Positions 1 to 8,465 are shown, counted from the stretch's first letter. The stretch: DNA of 64,000 nucleotides from Agromyces sp. SYSU T00194 (GCF_040496035.1 NZ_JBEPJZ010000001.1:434001-498000), one strand, 5' to 3'. A program made the numbers and translations. Notes: generated by a model not told the origin, from the letters alone.

Positions 1-13
1 CCCGGAGAACCAC

Positions 14-655
14 GTGCAGCAGCTCCTCGTCATCGCGATCGACCTGGTCGCCATCACCGTCCTCGCCTTCGGCGTCTACTTCCCCCGCCACCGCCGGCGC
101 GACCTCGTGGTCGCGTTCATCGGCGTCAACGTCGGCGTGGTGGCCGTCTCGATGGTGCTCGGCTCGACGACCATCGGCGCGGGCCTCGGCCTGGGCCTGT
201 TCGGCGTGCTGTCGATCATCCGGCTCCGGTCGCGCGAGATCGAGCAGCACGAGGTGGCCTACTACTTCGCCTCGCTCGCCCTCGGCCTCATCGCCGGGCT
301 CGGCGGCACCGCCGACTGGATCACGGGCGGCCTCATGGCGCTCGTCGTCGGCGCCATGTTCCTCGGCGACCACCCCGGCCTCCTGCGCCGCTACCGCCAG
401 CAGACGGTGGTGCTCGACCGGGCGGTGACGGATGCGGCGGAGCTCGACCGCACCCTCGAGGAGCTGCTCGGCGGGCGCGTGCACCGCGCCACGGTGCTCC
501 GGCTCGACCTCGTCAACGACACCACGCAGGTGGACGTGCGGTACGAGGTCGCCCGCGACGGCCGCCGAGCCGCGGGACCCACCGCGCGTGCCGCCGTCGC
601 GACCGACACCGACCGCCTCGCGACCGCGGCCGAGCTCGCCGAGGTGCGCCGGTGA
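14..655 (+). CDS. DUF4956 domain membrane protein
   Basis: A 213-residue integral membrane protein of the DUF4956 family, starting at a GTG a few bases after a GGAG ribosome site (4-7). Hydrophobic segments lie at about residues 3-22, 32-52, 54-68, 80-100 and 105-120, followed by a soluble C-terminal half of about 95 residues that ends in an Ala/Arg/Thr-rich stretch. The central IIRLRSREIEQHEVAYYF region between membrane segments is typical of the family. The function is not established. In many bacteria DUF4956 genes sit beside VTC-domain genes, as here: the stop overlaps the next start (GTGA, 652-655), so the two are almost certainly translationally coupled. Inference: a membrane partner of the VTC-like enzyme. 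The gene may be preceded by more of the operon outside the window. Confidence 0.88.
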   Translation: MQQLLVIAIDLVAITVLAFGVYFPRHRRRDLVVAFIGVNVGVVAVSMVLGSTTIGAGLGLGLFGVLSIIRLRSREIEQHEVAYYFASLALGLIAGLGGTADWITGGLMALVVGAMFLGDHPGLLRRYRQQTVVLDRAVTDAAELDRTLEELLGGRVHRATVLRLDLVNDTTQVDVRYEVARDGRRAAGPTARAAVATDTDRLATAAELAEVRR

Positions 656-1506
656 CCGCGGCGACGCGGGCCACCGCCGGCGCGCTGCGCCCGATCTCGC
701 TCGACGAGCTCAACGCCGCCGCCGCACTGCAGACCCGCGTCGACCGCAAGTACGTGCTCGGACGCGACCGCCTCGGCGAGGTCCTGACCGGACTGGACCG
801 CGACACCCGCGTGCTCGAGATCGACGGCGAGCGCCGCAGCCGGTACGAATCGGTCTACTTCGACACCCCCGAGCTCACGAGCTACCTGCTCGCCGCCCGT
901 GGACGGCGGCGCCGGTTCAAGATCCGCACCCGGCACTACGTCGACGTCGGCACCAGCTTCCTGGAGGTCAAGACCCGAGGCGGCCGCAGCCTCACGGTGA
1001 AGGACCGGATCGAGTACGACGGCGTCGACACCGAGACGCTCAGCCCGGAGGGCGCCGCCTACGCGGCATCCGTCTTCGCCGAGGTCGGCATCGACGCGCC
1101 CGGCCGGCCCTTCGCGCCCGTGCTGACGACGGCCTACCGCCGCACGACACTGCTGCTCGCCGACGGCGCGAGCCGCGCGACCGTCGACGTCGACCTCGCC
1201 TGGATCGACCACGGCGGGCACGAGCACTTCGCCCGGCGCCTCGAGCTGCCGGACGCGGTGATCGTCGAGACGAAGTCGGCGGGACAGGCGAGCGAGCTCG
1301 ACCGCCTGCTGTGGGCGCGCGGGCACCGCCCGACGTCCATCTCGAAGTTCGGCACGGGGCTCGCGGCGCTGCGCCCGGGACTCCCCCGCAACAAGTGGTC
1401 GCGCGTGCTGCGCCACCACTTCGACCCCCACGCCACCCGCACCACCGACGACGCCCGCACGGGCGCGCACGACCCCGCGCACACCCCCACGAGGAGCACC
1501 CGATGA
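652..1506 (+). CDS. VTC domain-containing polyphosphate polymerase-like protein
   Basis: A 284-residue protein with the VTC/CYTH-type triphosphate tunnel fold. Visible hallmarks are the basic DRKY motif (residues 31-34), a strongly basic strand RRRRFKIRTR (85-94), an acidic/basic strand LEVKTR (104-109), and KDRIEY (117-122). These alternating charged strands form the tunnel walls that bind phosphates and metal in yeast Vtc4. The family role is polyphosphate polymerisation. In bacteria the VTC + DUF4956 pair is widespread, but the product is not settled. The GTG start overlaps the preceding stop, and the stop overlaps the next ATG (ATGA, 1503-1506), so the three genes form one unit. The C-terminal 30 residues are a His/Thr/Arg-rich tail of low complexity. 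Domain assignment is confident; reaction is inferred. Confidence 0.85.
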   Translation: MTAATRATAGALRPISLDELNAAAALQTRVDRKYVLGRDRLGEVLTGLDRDTRVLEIDGERRSRYESVYFDTPELTSYLLAARGRRRRFKIRTRHYVDVGTSFLEVKTRGGRSLTVKDRIEYDGVDTETLSPEGAAYAASVFAEVGIDAPGRPFAPVLTTAYRRTTLLLADGASRATVDVDLAWIDHGGHEHFARRLELPDAVIVETKSAGQASELDRLLWARGHRPTSISKFGTGLAALRPGLPRNKWSRVLRHHFDPHATRTTDDARTGAHDPAHTPTRSTR

Positions 1507-3299
1507 CCGCCCACGACCGCGACCGGCCCGAGTCGACCCCGACCGGGGGCCGCCGCGCGCGGACGATGCTCCGCCGCCCCGCCGTGCTGCTGCCGCTCGT
1601 GCTGACCGGTACGCTGCTCGCCGGCTGCACCGCGACCGCCGCGACCGACGCGTTCGGCACGACGAGCTCGACCGACGACACCGCGACCGCCGAGACCGTC
1701 TCGGTCGACGTGGGCCAGACCGCCGCCGAGGCGCTGGCCGAGAACCAGGAGTCGCACGCGAGCGACGACGACGCCGAGTACGACGAGGCGGACGTCGTCG
1801 ACGTGACCCTCGACGGCGACTCGGCCGAGGTGTCGGGCGGCGACGCGGACGCGGTCACCGTGAGCGACGGGACCGTGACGATCACCGCCGGCGGCACCTA
1901 CCGCCTGCGCGGCGAGTACCGCGGCGGCGTCGTCGTCGCGGCCGGCGACGACGACACGGTGCAGCTGATCCTCGACGGGGTCGACATCGCCGACGACTCC
2001 GACGCGGCGATCGCGGTGACCTCGGCCGACGAGGTCGTCGTCATCCTCGCCGACGGCTCGACCAACACGCTGAGCGACACCGACTCGTACGCGGACGACG
2101 CCGACATCGACGCGGCCCTCGACAGCACCGCCGACCTCACCATCACGGGTGACGGCGCGCTCGAGGTGACCGGCAACGGCAACGACGGCATCGCCAGCTC
2201 CGACGGCCTCGTGATCTCGGGCGGCGACATCACGGTGGACGCGGTCGACGACGGCATCCGCGGCAAGGACTACGTCGTGATCACGGGCGGGTCCGTCTCG
2301 GTCACCGCGGGCGGCGACGGCGTGAAGTCCGACAACGAGGAGGAGGCCGAGCGCGGCTACATCGCGATCGGCGGCGGGACGCTCGACGTCGTCGCCGACG
2401 GCGACGGGCTCGCCGCCGAGACCGACGTCATCGTCTGGGGCGGCACGACGAGCATCGAGGCGGGCGGCGGCAGCGGGGCATCCGTCAGCGACGACACCTC
2501 GACGAAGGGCGTCAAGGCCGGCGTGCTCGTCGTCGTGGACGGCGGCTCGCTCGACATCGACGCCGCCGATGACGCCGTGCACTCGGACGGAGGCGTGCAC
2601 GTCGCCGACGGCACCCTCACCGCCGCCACCGGCGACGACGGCGTGCATGCCGACACCGCGCTGTCGATCTCGGGCGGCGTGGTCGACGTGCGCACCTCGT
2701 ACGAGGGCCTCGAGAGCGTCGACATCGACATCTCGGGCGGCGCGGTCTCGGTCGTCGCGAGCGACGACGGCATCAACGGCTCGGGCGACGGCCAGCCGAC
2801 CATGTCGATCTCGGGCGGCACGATCGAGGTCGACGCGGAGGGCGACGGCATCGACGTGAACGGCTCGCTGTCGATCTCGGGCGGCGACATCGTCGTCTTC
2901 GGGCCGACCGGGCAGGGCAACGGCGCACTCGACGTCGACGGGACGTTCGAGGTGACGGGCGGCACGCTGCTCGCCCTCGGCAGCTCGGGCATGGTGGTGG
3001 GGCCGAGCACCGACTCGGCGCAGGCGTCGGTCGGATTCACGTTCAGCGGCACGGCGAGCGGCACGGTGACCATCACCGACGCCGACGGGAACGTGCTCGC
3101 GACGCTCGACAGCGACAAGGCCTTCCAGTCGGTGGTCTTCTCCTCGGCCGAGGTCTCATCGGGCGCGACCTACACCGCCACGGCGAGCGGCACGAGCGCG
3201 ACCGGCACGGCCGGCGAGCAGATCGGCAGCGGCATGGGCGGCGGCGGCGGCATGGGTGGCGGCGGCATGGGTGGCGGCCCCGGCGGCGGTCGGCCCTAG
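1503..3299 (+). CDS. Cthe_2159-like beta-helix carbohydrate-binding lipoprotein
   Basis: A 598-residue secreted lipoprotein. The N-terminus has a basic segment, a hydrophobic stretch and a lipobox ending LLAGC with the modified Cys at residue 42. After an acidic linker the body is a long array of short beta-strand repeats of the type SISGG-x-(I/V)-x-V-x(3)-DDGI, characteristic of the right-handed beta-helix Cthe_2159 (carbohydrate-binding, DUF4353) family, whose founding member binds acidic polysaccharide and calcium. Many Asp-Gly turns suggest metal binding. The protein ends in a Gly/Met tail (last about 20 residues). The start at 1503 is chosen because it overlaps the preceding stop and directly precedes the signal peptide; the frame is open further upstream, but that part is a shadow of the other two genes. 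Inferred role: surface component working with the VTC/DUF4956 pair. Confidence 0.85.
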   Translation: MTAHDRDRPESTPTGGRRARTMLRRPAVLLPLVLTGTLLAGCTATAATDAFGTTSSTDDTATAETVSVDVGQTAAEALAENQESHASDDDAEYDEADVVDVTLDGDSAEVSGGDADAVTVSDGTVTITAGGTYRLRGEYRGGVVVAAGDDDTVQLILDGVDIADDSDAAIAVTSADEVVVILADGSTNTLSDTDSYADDADIDAALDSTADLTITGDGALEVTGNGNDGIASSDGLVISGGDITVDAVDDGIRGKDYVVITGGSVSVTAGGDGVKSDNEEEAERGYIAIGGGTLDVVADGDGLAAETDVIVWGGTTSIEAGGGSGASVSDDTSTKGVKAGVLVVVDGGSLDIDAADDAVHSDGGVHVADGTLTAATGDDGVHADTALSISGGVVDVRTSYEGLESVDIDISGGAVSVVASDDGINGSGDGQPTMSISGGTIEVDAEGDGIDVNGSLSISGGDIVVFGPTGQGNGALDVDGTFEVTGGTLLALGSSGMVVGPSTDSAQASVGFTFSGTASGTVTITDADGNVLATLDSDKAFQSVVFSSAEVSSGATYTATASGTSATGTAGEQIGSGMGGGGGMGGGGMGGGPGGGRP

Positions 3300-3303
3300 A
3301 CAC

Positions 3304-3346
3304 GACCGCGCAGCGCCCCCGTCCCACGGCGGGGCGCTGCGCGGTC
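3304..3346. terminator. Strong hairpin terminator
   Basis: A perfect 16-bp inverted repeat (3304-3319 and 3331-3346) with an 11-nt loop begins five bases after the stop of the beta-helix lipoprotein. There is no U-tract, which is usual for actinobacterial terminators. It closes the three-gene unit. Confidence 0.8.
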
Positions 3347-3436
3347 CACCCGGCGTCCAGCCTCGCGCGGTAGCGTCACCGGTGGGCGCAGCGTCGCTCC
3401 CGTCGCATCCGCATCGAGGGAAGAGGACCCGCCCGC

Positions 3437-4051
3437 ATGACCCGCATCGCCTTCGTGCGCCACGGAGAGACCGACTGGAACCGCGCCAGACTGCTCCAGG
3501 GACGCACCGACATCCCGCTCAACGACCACGGCCGCTCGCAGGCCGCCGCGGCCGCCGTGCTGCTGGCCGATCGGCCGGCCGAGGTGCTGGTGACGTCGCC
3601 CCTCGGGCGTGCGGTCGAGACGGGCCGCATCCTGGCCGAGCGGGTCGGCCTCGAGGTCGACGGCACCGTCGACGACCTGGTCGAGCGCGACTTCGGCGAG
3701 GCGGAGGGCTGGTTCGTGCCGGACGCGCGTCGCCGCTGGCCCGACTTCGACCTGCCGGGTGCCGAGTCGGATGCCGCGCTGTCGCGACGCGGCCGCGCCG
3801 CGGTCGAGCAGCTCGCCGCGACCTACCCGGCGGTCATCGCGATCGCGCACGGCACGTTCATCCGCGCCGCGGTCGACGCGGTGGCCGGGGGCCGGCTCGA
3901 CCGCCTGGGCAACGGGGACGTCGTGCTGCTCGAGCGCACCGGCGAGGCCTGGCACGTGGAGGTGCGCCGGAACCCGGTGCCGGCATCGCCGGAGGCCGAC
4001 CCGTCCGAGGTCGCCGAGGTGCGCGCGGCCGCGGCGAGCCGCGTCGCCTGA
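3437..4051 (+). CDS. Histidine phosphatase family protein
   Basis: A 204-residue member of the phosphoglycerate-mutase-like histidine phosphatase superfamily. The catalytic RHGE motif is at residues 8-11 (phosphorylated His9), followed by the usual W-N-R and Q-G-R-T/D-I-P-L-N motif near residue 25. A second catalytic His lies in the IAHGTF motif around residue 140. This branch covers broad-specificity phosphatases such as CobC/GpmB-like enzymes; the substrate cannot be told from sequence. A good ribosome site (AGGGAAGAGGAC) precedes the ATG, and a TAGCGT hexamer at 3371-3376 could be the -10 box. It stands alone between the upstream terminator and the maltokinase promoter. Confidence 0.88.
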   Translation: MTRIAFVRHGETDWNRARLLQGRTDIPLNDHGRSQAAAAAVLLADRPAEVLVTSPLGRAVETGRILAERVGLEVDGTVDDLVERDFGEAEGWFVPDARRRWPDFDLPGAESDAALSRRGRAAVEQLAATYPAVIAIAHGTFIRAAVDAVAGGRLDRLGNGDVVLLERTGEAWHVEVRRNPVPASPEADPSEVAEVRAAAASRVA

Positions 4052-4104
4052 GCCGGACCCGAGCGACCCGACCCCACGCGCCCGCGGGGTGAGCGGCGCG
4101 GCGC

Positions 4105-4133
4105 TGGACACGCCCGCCCCCGGCGTCTAGCGT
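4105..4133 (+). promoter_or_regulatory. Promoter of the maltokinase gene, probably leaderless
   Basis: TGGACA (4105-4110) and TAGCGT (4128-4133) are separated by exactly 17 bp. The ATG at 4141 lies 8 bases after the last base of the -10 box, where transcription would be expected to start. No ribosome-binding site fits between. This is the layout of a leaderless actinobacterial transcript. Confidence 0.55.
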
Positions 4134-4140
4134 CGGCGAC

Positions 4141-5610
4141 ATGGACGCGGGGGCGGGTATCGGGAGCACGTTCCCCGAACGCGCACTCGAACCCCTCGCC
4201 GAATGGATCATCCGGCAGCGCTGGTACGGCGGCACGGGCCGCGCGCCCAGGCTGCGCCTGCTCGGGTCGTTCGGCGTGCCCACGGGCGACCCGGAGGTCT
4301 CGGCGCACTCGCTGCTGGTCATGGACGAGGCGCCCGAGGCGCCCGTGCTCTACCAGGTGCCGGTCTCGCTGCGCCGCCCGCCGGTCGACGCCGCCCAGCA
4401 CCGCATCGGCGCGCTCGAGGACGGCACGCTGATGTTCGACGGCCCGCACGACCCGGTCGTCGCCCGGGCGCTGCTGCGGCTCGTGCTCGGCACGACCCGC
4501 GCGCAGGCGGCGGGGGTCGAGGTCGTCGGGCGACCCGCCGTGACGGATGCCGCGGGGCGGGTCGATCCCGACGCCCTCGACGCCCACGTGCTGACCGGTG
4601 AGCAGTCGAACACGTCGATCATCTTCGAGCCGCGGGTGGCGGGCACCGCGCGGCCCGTGATCTGCAAGGTGTACCGGCGCCTGCACCACGGCGAGAACCC
4701 GGACGTGAGGCTGCCGACCGCGCTCGCCGAGGCGGGGTCGCCGCACGTGCCGGCGAGCGTCGGCGCATTGACGGGCACCTGGGCCGACGTGGGTCGCGCA
4801 TCGGGTCGAGCCACCGGCCACCTCGCGTTCGCGCAGGAGTTCCTCCCGGGCGTCGAGGACGCCTGGCGGGTGGCGCTGCGCGCGGCGGCCGACGGCCGCA
4901 GCTTCGACGGCCCGGCGCGCGAGCTCGGCGTGGCGACGGCCGACGTGCACGCGAGCCTCGCACGCGCCTTCGGCACCCGGCCGGCCGCGCGCGAGCGCGA
5001 CCTGCCCGCGGTCGAGGCGTGGCACCGCCGGCTCGCCACCGCCGTGCGCGAGGTGCCGTCGCTCGCACCGCAACGCAGCGCGATCGAGGCGGTGTACGCC
5101 CGGGCCGAGCACGCGACCTGGCCGCCGATGCAGCGCATCCACGGCGACCTGCACCTCGGGCAGGCGGTGGCCGCACCGGGTCGGGCCTGGGTGCTGCTCG
5201 ACTTCGAGGGCGAGCCGCTGCGCCCCATGCAGGAGCGCACCGGCGACGACCTCGCACTGCGCGACGTGGCCGGCATGCTGCGCTCGTTCGACTACGTCGC
5301 CGGGTCGACCGCGCGGGCGCGGGCGGCGGCCGGCAGCGCAGCGCCCGAGGCGGGGCCCGGCGACGACCCGGACGCGGACCTGCGCGATTGGGCGCGCGTC
5401 GCCCGCCGCGCGTTCCTCGACGGCTACGCCGAGGTCGCGGGCGAGGACCCGCGGTCGCACGGCGACCTGCTGGCGGCGCTCGAGCTCGACAAGGCGGTCT
5501 ACGAGGCGATCTACGAGACCCGCACCCGTCCGGACTGGGTCGGGATCCCGCTCACCGCGATCGACCGGCTGCTCGCGGGCGCCGAGGCCGCGGCCGACGC
5601 GGCGCCCTGA
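4141..5610 (+). CDS. mak: Maltokinase-like aminoglycoside-phosphotransferase-fold kinase
   Basis: A 489-residue kinase resembling mycobacterial/Streptomyces maltokinase (Mak/Pep2), which phosphorylates maltose to maltose 1-phosphate with ATP for alpha-glucan synthesis by GlgE. Residues about 1-130 match the N-terminal cap domain (including the IRQRWYGG motif). The kinase core carries IHGDLHLGQ (catalytic Asp336) and LLDFEGEPL with the metal-binding Asp354, followed by the ERTGDDLALRDVAGMLRSF signature. The C-terminal helical part ends about 25 residues after the LDRLL motif. Length fits stand-alone maltokinases. Unlike the usual arrangement, no treS, glgE or glgB is adjacent, so the gene is an orphan here. 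Its promoter appears to direct a leaderless mRNA. Confidence 0.85.
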   Translation: MDAGAGIGSTFPERALEPLAEWIIRQRWYGGTGRAPRLRLLGSFGVPTGDPEVSAHSLLVMDEAPEAPVLYQVPVSLRRPPVDAAQHRIGALEDGTLMFDGPHDPVVARALLRLVLGTTRAQAAGVEVVGRPAVTDAAGRVDPDALDAHVLTGEQSNTSIIFEPRVAGTARPVICKVYRRLHHGENPDVRLPTALAEAGSPHVPASVGALTGTWADVGRASGRATGHLAFAQEFLPGVEDAWRVALRAAADGRSFDGPARELGVATADVHASLARAFGTRPAARERDLPAVEAWHRRLATAVREVPSLAPQRSAIEAVYARAEHATWPPMQRIHGDLHLGQAVAAPGRAWVLLDFEGEPLRPMQERTGDDLALRDVAGMLRSFDYVAGSTARARAAAGSAAPEAGPGDDPDADLRDWARVARRAFLDGYAEVAGEDPRSHGDLLAALELDKAVYEAIYETRTRPDWVGIPLTAIDRLLAGAEAAADAAP

Positions 5611-5625
5611 CCGCGGCGCCCGCCG

Positions 5626-6162
5626 TCAGTCCCAGAACCCGGCGTGCACCGAGGCGGCCTCGGGCAGGTCGGCCGGTCCCACCACCTCGACCGGGCGGCC
5701 ACCGCGGGCGAACACCTCGCGGCAGGGCAGGTCGAGCGTCGGAACGCCCTCCTGCTCGGCCACGAGGTCGCGCAGCGCGTGCTCCGCGAGGGCGTAGACC
5801 ACCCGGCCGATGCCGCTCCAGTAGATGGCGCCGGCGCACATCGCGCACGGCTCGGTGCTCGTGAAGAGGGTGCTCGCGGCGAGGCGCTCCGCCCCGAGCA
5901 CCGCGGCCGCGAGACGCACGACGTTCGTCTCGGCATGGCCGGTCGGGTCGCTCCCGGTCACGACGGAGTTGCGCCCCTCGACGATCACGCCGTCGGGCGC
6001 GACCACGATCGCGCCGAACGGGTGGTCGCCCCGGTCGCGCGCCTCGCCGGCGAGGCGGATCGCGTGCCGCAGGCGGTCGAGGTCGCCAGCGCCGAGGCGG
6101 GCATCGGGCCGCTCGGGCCCCGGCGTGTCGGGGCCGATCGGCCCGGTCGCATCCGTCGTCAT
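5626..6162 (-). CDS. Nucleoside/cytidine deaminase family protein
   Basis: A 178-residue zinc-dependent deaminase of the CMP/dCMP-guanine deaminase fold. The zinc site is visible as HAE at residues 76-78 (His76 ligand, Glu78 proton shuttle) and PCAMC at 105-109 (Cys106 and Cys109 ligands). The length and the DHPFGAIVV segment before the first motif fit guanine deaminase/tadA-like nucleoside deaminases; the exact base is not predictable. I use the ATG at 6162; a further in-frame ATG exists at 6240, but the extra 26 residues look unlike the family. The first 25 residues are Pro/Gly-rich. It converges on the maltokinase gene with only 15 bp between the stops. Confidence 0.85.
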   Translation of the reverse strand: MTTDATGPIGPDTPGPERPDARLGAGDLDRLRHAIRLAGEARDRGDHPFGAIVVAPDGVIVEGRNSVVTGSDPTGHAETNVVRLAAAVLGAERLAASTLFTSTEPCAMCAGAIYWSGIGRVVYALAEHALRDLVAEQEGVPTLDLPCREVFARGGRPVEVVGPADLPEAASVHAGFWD

Positions 6163-6283
6163 CGCACCATGTTCGCGCACGAACGGCGTGAATTGTGGAT
6201 ACCCGCCAAATCCACCGGTCCACGGATGGGCAGGGAGCACATGATCCTACGAATGTGTGGAAGTGATTGTCGGAAACGTTGTA

Positions 6284-6294
6284 TGGTCAGACCA
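6284..6294. promoter_or_regulatory. FadR/GntR-like palindrome TGGTCAGACCA
   Basis: An 11-bp perfect palindrome of the TGGTNNNACCA form recognised by FadR-type GntR regulators lies 40 bp upstream of the small membrane protein gene. It overlaps a TATGGT that could be the -10 box. Operator function is inferred; an 11-mer of this form could also occur by chance. Confidence 0.3.
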
Positions 6295-6333
6295 CAGAAA
6301 CCCACCGGATCACGAAGCAAGGGGACGGAAACC

Positions 6334-6813
6334 ATGACCACCACCATCAGCCCGGTCCGCCGCACGACGGCCCGAGTCCTCAGCATCATCGCCATCGCCA
6401 TCGGCGCCGTGTTCGTCACCGCGGGCGCGGTCGCATGGACGGCCGTCAGCACCCAGCTGGCCGACGAGCAGATCGTCGTCGCCGAGGACGCCGCCTTCCT
6501 GGCCGGCGAGCCGGTCGCCGGACCGCTCACCGCCTACGCCCAGGCCGACATCATCAACCACCACGCCCTCGAGGCCAGCAACGGTCTCACGTACGCCGAA
6601 CTCGACCGCGACGACCCCGTGCGCGCCACGATGATGAACGCGTCGTTCCTGCGGGCGTCGCTGTTCACCTCGGTCGTCTCGTTCGGCGTCGCCCTGTTCG
6701 CCGTCGGCACGGGCGTCGTGACCATCCTGCTCGGCAGCGCCGGACTCCTCGTCACCCCGGCCGCCGCCAAGGTCGAGGAGGCTCCGGCCCGCGAGGCCGT
6801 CGCCGCAGGCTGA
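6334..6813 (+). CDS. Small two-TM membrane protein ('LigA-like', actinobacterial)
   Basis: A 159-residue protein with two predicted membrane spans (about residues 14-36 and 110-140) flanking an extracytoplasmic loop of about 75 residues. The loop contains AQADIINHHALEASNGLTYAELDRDDP, a conserved-looking block; the pattern matches a family common in actinobacteria that databases often label 'aromatic ring-opening dioxygenase LigA'. That label is misleading: no dioxygenase metal motif is present. The ATG is preceded by AAGGGGAC. A strong terminator follows directly, so it is monocistronic. The region between it and the divergent deaminase gene contains a FadR-like palindrome. Function unknown. 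Confidence 0.8.
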   Translation: MTTTISPVRRTTARVLSIIAIAIGAVFVTAGAVAWTAVSTQLADEQIVVAEDAAFLAGEPVAGPLTAYAQADIINHHALEASNGLTYAELDRDDPVRATMMNASFLRASLFTSVVSFGVALFAVGTGVVTILLGSAGLLVTPAAAKVEEAPAREAVAAG

Positions 6814-6836
6814 CGCCCCGGCCGCTCCTCCCCGAC

Positions 6837-6869
6837 ACGGGCCCCGCACCGATCCGGTGCGGGGCCCGT
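6837..6869. terminator. Strong hairpin terminator
   Basis: A perfect 14-bp inverted repeat (6837-6850 with 6856-6869) with a 5-nt loop lies 24 bp after the stop of the small membrane protein gene. No U-tract. Confidence 0.8.
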
Positions 6870-6970
6870 CGCGTGCGCGGCGCACGCACTCGGGACGATC
6901 GCGCGGGCCGGGAAGGATCCGACGCGCCCGCGGGTTGGGCCCTTCGACACCTGTCGAAAGGACCCCCTGC

Positions 6971-7825
6971 ATGACCATCCTCGTCACCGGCGCCAGCGGC
7001 AAGCTCGGCGCGCTCGTCATCGACGCCCTCCTCGCCCGCGGCGCCGCCCCCGCCGACCTCGTCGCCGGCGCGCGCACGCCGTCGGACCTCGACGCGCTCG
7101 CGGAGCGCGGCATCCGCGTCGTGCACCTCGACTACGACGACCCGTCGTCGCTCGCCCCCGCGCTCGCGGGCGTCGACGCACTGCTGCTCGTGTCGGGCTC
7201 GGCACCGGGGGCCCGCGTCGCCGGCCACGCGAACGTGATCGCGGCGGCCGCCGAGGCAGGCGTCGGCCGACTCGTCTACACGAGCGCGCCGCAGGCCGAC
7301 ACGAGCGACCTCGTGCTCGCACCCGACCACAAGGCCACCGAGGAGGCCATCGCCGCCTCCGGCATCCCGGCCGTGATCCTGCGCAACAACTGGTACACGG
7401 AGAACTACGCGGGCGACCTCCGGGTCGCCGCCGACACGGGCAAGGTCTTCGCCGCCGTGGGCGACGGCCGCGTCGCCAGCGCGCCGCGCGCCGACTACGC
7501 CGAGGCGGCCGCCGTCGTGCTCCTCGAGGACGGCCACGTCGGCGCCACCTACGAGCTGGGCGGCGACCACCCCTGGACCTTCGACGAACTGGCCGCCGCC
7601 ATGGCGGAGGTCACCGGTCGCGACGTCGAGTACGTGCGCCTCACGACCGACGAGCGCATCGCCGCCCTGCAGGATGCCGGGCTCGACGCCGGCACCGCCG
7701 GGTTCGTCGCCGCGCTCGACGCGAACATCGCCGCCGGTGCGCTCGCCGACTCCGACGGCACGCTCGCCCGGCTGATCGGCCGCCCGACGACGCCGCTCGT
7801 CGAGGCGCTGCGGCAGGCGGCGTAG
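6971..7825 (+). CDS. NmrA/QorB-like NAD(P)H-binding oxidoreductase
   Basis: A 284-residue atypical short-chain dehydrogenase of the NmrA/QOR2 type. It opens directly with the dinucleotide-binding motif TGASGKLG (residues 6-13) and has the VYTSAP strand near residue 100, RNNWYTENY near 140 and the [17 protein letters not shown] block near 160-175, all seen in quinone oxidoreductases such as E. coli QorB. Family enzymes reduce quinones with NADPH. The substrate here is not shown by sequence. The ATG at 6971 is used because the Rossmann motif follows within six residues. It is monocistronic, with about 100 bp to the next gene. Confidence 0.85.
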   Translation: MTILVTGASGKLGALVIDALLARGAAPADLVAGARTPSDLDALAERGIRVVHLDYDDPSSLAPALAGVDALLLVSGSAPGARVAGHANVIAAAAEAGVGRLVYTSAPQADTSDLVLAPDHKATEEAIAASGIPAVILRNNWYTENYAGDLRVAADTGKVFAAVGDGRVASAPRADYAEAAAVVLLEDGHVGATYELGGDHPWTFDELAAAMAEVTGRDVEYVRLTTDERIAALQDAGLDAGTAGFVAALDANIAAGALADSDGTLARLIGRPTTPLVEALRQAA

Positions 7826-7929
7826 CCCACCGGCCGTGCCCCGCGGGCGGCGCCGACCCGGCCCGACCGCGGGGCCCGACCGCGGGGCGCGACGCGGGGC
7901 CGCTCGACGCGGCCGCGCATACTGGGACG

Positions 7930-8337
7930 ATGACCGCGACGACCCCGCTGCCCGACGAGGCGCGCTGCCCCTGCCTCAGCGGCCTCACCTACGGCGAGTG
8001 CTGCGGCCCGCTGCACCGGGGCGAGCGCGTCGCGCCCACGGCGCTCGCACTGATGCGCTCGCGCTACTCGGCCTTCGCGGTGCACGACGGCGAGTACCTG
8101 TCGGCCACGTGGCATCCGCGCACCCGCCCCGACGCCATCGGGCTCGACCCGCGCGAGCGCTGGTACCGGCTCGACATCGAGGACACGGTCGGCGGCGGCC
8201 CCCTCGACGCGCAGGGCGTCGTCGAGTTCACCGCCCACCACCGCAGCGCCGACGAGCGCGGCAGCCTGCACGAGCGCAGCGGCTTCGTGCGCGAGCAGGG
8301 CCGCTGGTGGTACGTCGGCCGGGTCGGCCGCGGCTGA
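7930..8337 (+). CDS. YchJ/UPF0225 family protein with SEC-C-type zinc motif
   Basis: A 135-residue protein of the YchJ family. The N-terminal cysteines C13-x-C15 and C24-C25 form the SEC-C-like zinc-binding knuckle, followed by the family block [12 protein letters not shown] (about 41-52) and an NTF2-like C-terminal half ending in GRWWYVG. The family is widespread but has no assigned role; SEC-C zinc knuckles in SecA bind partner proteins. CATACT at 7918-7923 sits six bases before the ATG and no ribosome site is seen, so the mRNA may be leaderless. Confidence 0.85.
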   Translation: MTATTPLPDEARCPCLSGLTYGECCGPLHRGERVAPTALALMRSRYSAFAVHDGEYLSATWHPRTRPDAIGLDPRERWYRLDIEDTVGGGPLDAQGVVEFTAHHRSADERGSLHERSGFVREQGRWWYVGRVGRG

Positions 8338-8465
8338 CGCGAACTCCCAGCGCGCTCACAGGCTCGGCGGAACAGGCTCGCAGCCCCATCCGTTCTCCTA
8401 GGTGTCGCCGAATCACCGGTGACGCCACGGCGCCGCAGCCGGCCGCGCCGAGAAGGAGGAATGCA

